Shown here: piece after piece, positions 61,502 to 64,000 of the stretch
How the letters are laid out: the number at the start of each line of letters is the position of its first letter
Position numbering within the stretch: position 1 is the stretch's first letter
The notes under the pieces: model-generated
Told to the model about the DNA's origin: nothing
The model's database searches: none
What the model saw: only the letters and a program-made list of their open reading frames with translations
From: Paludibacteraceae bacterium
Lineage (GTDB): Bacteria; Bacteroidota; Bacteroidia; Bacteroidales; Paludibacteraceae
Direction of reading: 5' to 3'
Assembly: GCA_024400115.1 (NCBI GenBank)
Contig: JAKSNF010000001.1
Span: forward strand, 98,491-162,490
Length of the DNA: 64,000 nt
Translations under genes and position numbers: made by a program

Positions 61502-63883
61502 TTACTTTTTCTTGCGAAAAGAGCGTTTTTTATGACTTTCAGGAGCAGAAAGCGCCTCTGCAACGATAGATTCACATGCTTCTTTGGTCAAGGTAGCCAC
61601 ATCCGTTCCCTTAGGCAGTTTATAATTACCCGACTTAGTCTTGATATATGCTCCATAACGCCCCTCAAGCACCTGAATGGTCTTCCAATCGTGAATAGGT
61701 TGCGCCTTAGTCTCTTTCTCTGCCACTAAGGTTCGTACATCCGACTCCGAGAGCGTATTAACATCTATGCCCTTAGGAATAGAGATATACTGCCCATTAA
61801 AACGGATATAGGGTCCGTACTTACCTTCCCCAATCAAAGCCTCTTGTCCATCGACGATCATCGTCTTAGGCGCATTAGCCGCAAAGAGTTCCAAGGCTTG
61901 TGCCAAGGTGACGGTGAAGATAGACTGCCCTTTCTTGAGCGAAGCGTAGGTTGGTTTACCGCCCTCGGGGTCTTCCATGAGCACACAAGGTCCTGCCTTA
62001 CTAATCTTAGCCACGACGGTACGTCCCGAAGCGGGGTCAATACCGAGTTCGCGTCCCTCAATCTTACCACTCTGAATACCACTCACTAACGGGTGGAAAT
62101 GGTGATAGAACGTATCTACCGACTGAACCCAGTCTTCCTTACCCTCCGCGATAGAGTCGAAAGAAGCCTCCGACTTAGCGGTGAAGTCATAATTGAGTAT
62201 ATCCGGGAAAGAGGACACTAAGAAATCGTTCGTGAGAATACCTAAGTCTGTAGGAAGGAGGATAGAGGATTGAGAATTGAGGATAGAGGATTTGTTTTTT
62301 TCGGTTATCTTCGTTCCACAAAGTGTAATGACATTATAAGCCTGTTTGATACCCGGTACCGAGCCACGCTCCACATACTTACGTTGGAGAATAGTCTCAA
62401 TGATAGTAGCATACGTACTCGGGCGACCAATACCTAATTCCTCCATCGACTTAACGAGCGAAGCCTCATTATACCGCATTGGAGCTTTCTTAAAGGTCTG
62501 TTGCGCCACAGCCGAACGGAGACGGAGGCGTTCGTTGATGGACATAGCGGGGAGGCTATTAGAGTTTAGAGTGGAGAGTGGAGAGTTTAGAGTAGTGGAG
62601 AGTGGAGAGTTGAGAGTATCTTGTTCGTCGGTGGATTGGACATAAGCCTTCATGAAACCGTCGAAGAGGAGGACTTCGCCTGTAGAGTTTAGAGTGTAGA
62701 GTTTAGAGTTTAGAGTAGTTTGAGAGTGTAGAGGGGAGATAGTGATGTCGGTTTTTTCGACTTGAGCATCCGCCATTTGGCACGCGATGGTGCGTTTCCA
62801 AATGAGTTCATACAGTTTCTGTTCGTCCGCATTAGCCCCAGCTTGATGAACGGACATATAGGTAGGACGGATAGCCTCGTGTGCCTCCTGTGCTCCCTTA
62901 GCGGTAGTATGATACTGACGAGCGCGGTGGTAGTTCTCACCATAGAGTTTGATAATCTCCTCTTTGGCAGTAGCGATAGCGAGGGAGGATAGGTTAACGC
63001 TATCGGTACGCATATAGGTTATCTTACCGGCTTCGTACAGCGACTGTGCGAGTCGCATGGTCTTAGAAACAGGGAACTTGAGTTTGCGTGCTGCCTCTTG
63101 CTGAAGGGTAGAGGTAGTGAAAGGTGGAGCGGGTGTATGTTGAATAGGTTTCTTCGTGACCGACTCAACCTTAAACGAGCATTTGGGCAACTGTTCCAAG
63201 CACTCGATAGCGGCTTTCTTAGTAACGAAGTTCTTATCTAATTTAGCACGTAGGATACTGGCATCGCTCGGATTAGAGCCTGTAAACTCCGCAAAGATAT
63301 GGTAGGCGGATGTAGGTTTGAAGTCGGCTATTTCGCGTTCGCGTTCGACCACAAGGCGCACCGCTACAGACTGAACGCGTCCGGCGGAGAGACCGGTGGT
63401 GATTTTCTTCCAAAGGATAGGCGAGAGGTCGAAACCGACGATACGATCCATGACGCGTCGTGCCTGTTGAGCATTAACGAGGTTATAGTCTATATCGCGA
63501 GGTGTGAGGATAGCGTTCTGGATAGCGGTCTTGGTTATCTCGTGGAAGACGATACGTTTGGTTTTCTTTTCGTCTAAGCCCAGCACTTCTTTGAGGTGCC
63601 AAGCGATGGCTTCTCCCTCGCGGTCTTCATCGGAAGCGAGCCAAACGGTGTCGGCTTTTTGTGCTTCGATTCGAAGGGTGTTGATAAGGTCTTGTTTGGT
63701 GGCGTCGAGAACATAATTGGGTTGATAGTTATGTTCAAAATCAATACCCATGTTGTTCTTTCCTCGTCCCTCGATGTCGCGTATATGACCTTGCGAAGAA
63801 AGGACCTTAAAATCTTTACCTAAAAACTGCTCAATTGTCTTTGCTTTTGCCGGAGATTCGACAATAACTAAATTTTTACTCAT
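61502..63883 (-). CDS. topA: DNA topoisomerase I
   Basis: The 793 aa enzyme relaxes negative supercoils through a covalent tyrosine link. The Toprim domain is at the start (LVIVESPAKAKTIEQFLG, SDEDREGEAIAWHL with the DxDxE metal site). The active-site tyrosine is in GKITYMRTDS. The C-terminal zinc-ribbon-like region is replaced by repeats with GKYGPYI and a KKKR tail, as in Bacteroidetes. Three heptad arrays encode insertions in the middle: TLNSKLYTLNS, TLNSPLSTTLNSPLSTLNS and SSILNSQSSIL. A housekeeping gene carrying these arrays is striking. Confidence 0.95.
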   Translation of the reverse strand: MSKNLVIVESPAKAKTIEQFLGKDFKVLSSQGHIRDIEGRGKNNMGIDFEHNYQPNYVLDATKQDLINTLRIEAQKADTVWLASDEDREGEAIAWHLKEVLGLDEKKTKRIVFHEITKTAIQNAILTPRDIDYNLVNAQQARRVMDRIVGFDLSPILWKKITTGLSAGRVQSVAVRLVVEREREIADFKPTSAYHIFAEFTGSNPSDASILRAKLDKNFVTKKAAIECLEQLPKCSFKVESVTKKPIQHTPAPPFTTSTLQQEAARKLKFPVSKTMRLAQSLYEAGKITYMRTDSVNLSSLAIATAKEEIIKLYGENYHRARQYHTTAKGAQEAHEAIRPTYMSVHQAGANADEQKLYELIWKRTIACQMADAQVEKTDITISPLHSQTTLNSKLYTLNSTGEVLLFDGFMKAYVQSTDEQDTLNSPLSTTLNSPLSTLNSNSLPAMSINERLRLRSAVAQQTFKKAPMRYNEASLVKSMEELGIGRPSTYATIIETILQRKYVERGSVPGIKQAYNVITLCGTKITEKNKSSILNSQSSILLPTDLGILTNDFLVSSFPDILNYDFTAKSEASFDSIAEGKEDWVQSVDTFYHHFHPLVSGIQSGKIEGRELGIDPASGRTVVAKISKAGPCVLMEDPEGGKPTYASLKKGQSIFTVTLAQALELFAANAPKTMIVDGQEALIGEGKYGPYIRFNGQYISIPKGIDVNTLSESDVRTLVAEKETKAQPIHDWKTIQVLEGRYGAYIKTKSGNYKLPKGTDVATLTKEACESIVAEALSAPESHKKRSFRKKK
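62258..62292 (+). repeat. heptad array S, in frame in topA
   Basis: GAGGATA, GAGGATT, GAGAATT, GAGGATA and GAGGATT in perfect phase. They encode SSILNSQSSIL in a loop following TEKNK, before LPTDLGILT. The strand shown has no C. Confidence 0.9.
62560..62620 (+). repeat. heptad array T, in frame in topA
   Basis: Eight units of GAGTTTA/GAGTGGA, one with a 3-bp insertion as in array F. They encode DTLNSPLSTTLNSPLSTLNS before LPAMSINERL. Confidence 0.9.
62682..62736 (+). repeat. heptad array U, in frame in topA
   Basis: Units GAGTTTA, GAGTGTA, GAGTTTA, GAGTTTA, then a phase slip and GAGTGTA, GAGGGGA. They encode LHSQTTLNSKLYTLNS between TDITISP and TGEVLLFDGF. Confidence 0.85.
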
Positions 63884-63957
63884 TTTTTGTATATATATAA
63901 TATATAAGGTATTTTAGCCTTGAACGCCCTAAAATAGGGCATTTTCGTTTCGGGCTG

Positions 63958-63989
63958 CAAAAGTACAACTTTTTTTTTATATGTGCAAA
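63958..63989 (-). promoter_or_regulatory. promoter of topA
   Basis: The minus strand carries TTTG at 63986-63989 and TACTTTTG at 63958-63965, 20 nt apart. The leader is about 70 nt and includes the inverted repeat GCCCTA/TAGGGC (63926-63940). Confidence 0.85.
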
Positions 63990-64000
63990 TTTATTTTTTT

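Overview
The window is chromosomal DNA of a Bacteroidales bacterium, probably an uncultured gut- or rumen-type plant-fibre degrader (inference). Supporting this: at least ten promoters fit the Bacteroidetes pattern (TTTG, 19-20 nt spacer, TAnnTTTG); genes lack Shine-Dalgarno sites; SecD and SecF are fused; S16 has a long charged tail; PorX, the type IX secretion response regulator, is present; and many secreted proteins are lipoproteins.

Layout. 1-7232 (+): end of a pseudouridine synthase, porX, a rhomboid protease, HU, adk, obg and a ClC channel. 7214-9302 (-): xseB (55 aa), an initiating sugar-phosphate transferase and tsaC, followed by a candidate small RNA. 9634-13550: pckA, an exported hypothetical protein on the opposite strand, a GC-richer non-coding block and rpsP with a structured leader. 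13639-19732 (+): exopolysaccharide operon (Wzz-like, Wzx, Wzy/EpsG, Stealth phosphotransferase, GT4, GT2). 19704-27642 (-): GT2, CaCA exchanger, ychF, clpX, clpP, secDF. 27820-52841 (-): a run of about 25 kb with one recognisable promoter, encoding hemicellulose and glucomannan enzymes (GH5, GH94, GH9-GH26, GPH/MFS permease, cellobiose/mannobiose 2-epimerase, sialate-type esterase, GH5-carboxylesterase, GH27, GH2, GH31, GH5, GH115-SGNH) and comF. 53330-54526: a 5'-truncated GH26. 54660-56243: an IS3-family element. 56263-60943: a type ISP/IIG restriction-modification enzyme with a damaged C-terminus, an AlbA_2 regulator and a WYL-regulator remnant. 61278-63883: tRNA-Pro(CGG) and topA.

Function. 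The carbohydrate block could take apart acetylated galactoglucomannan, xyloglucan and glucuronoxylan. Secreted endo-enzymes (GH5, GH26, GH9) cut backbones, GH27/GH31/GH2/GH115 and three esterases remove side groups, a GPH permease imports disaccharides, and the epimerase and GH94 phosphorylase process them. No SusC/SusD pair or dedicated regulator is present.

The most unusual signal is a system of short tandem arrays with a strict 7-bp period at about 20 places. Their units differ (GAGTTTA/GAGTGGA, GAATTAT/GAGTTAT, GATGTAT, GTGGATG, GACAGGC, GAGGATT, GAAAGTT), but most carry a GA step and nearly all have one strand lacking C. They fill gaps exactly from stop codon to start codon, supply start codons and protein ends, or sit in frame in loops of GH31, GH2, GH94, GH115, esterase and topoisomerase genes. 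The window also holds two MITE-like elements with 14-bp terminal inverted repeats and two 11-bp tandem arrays.
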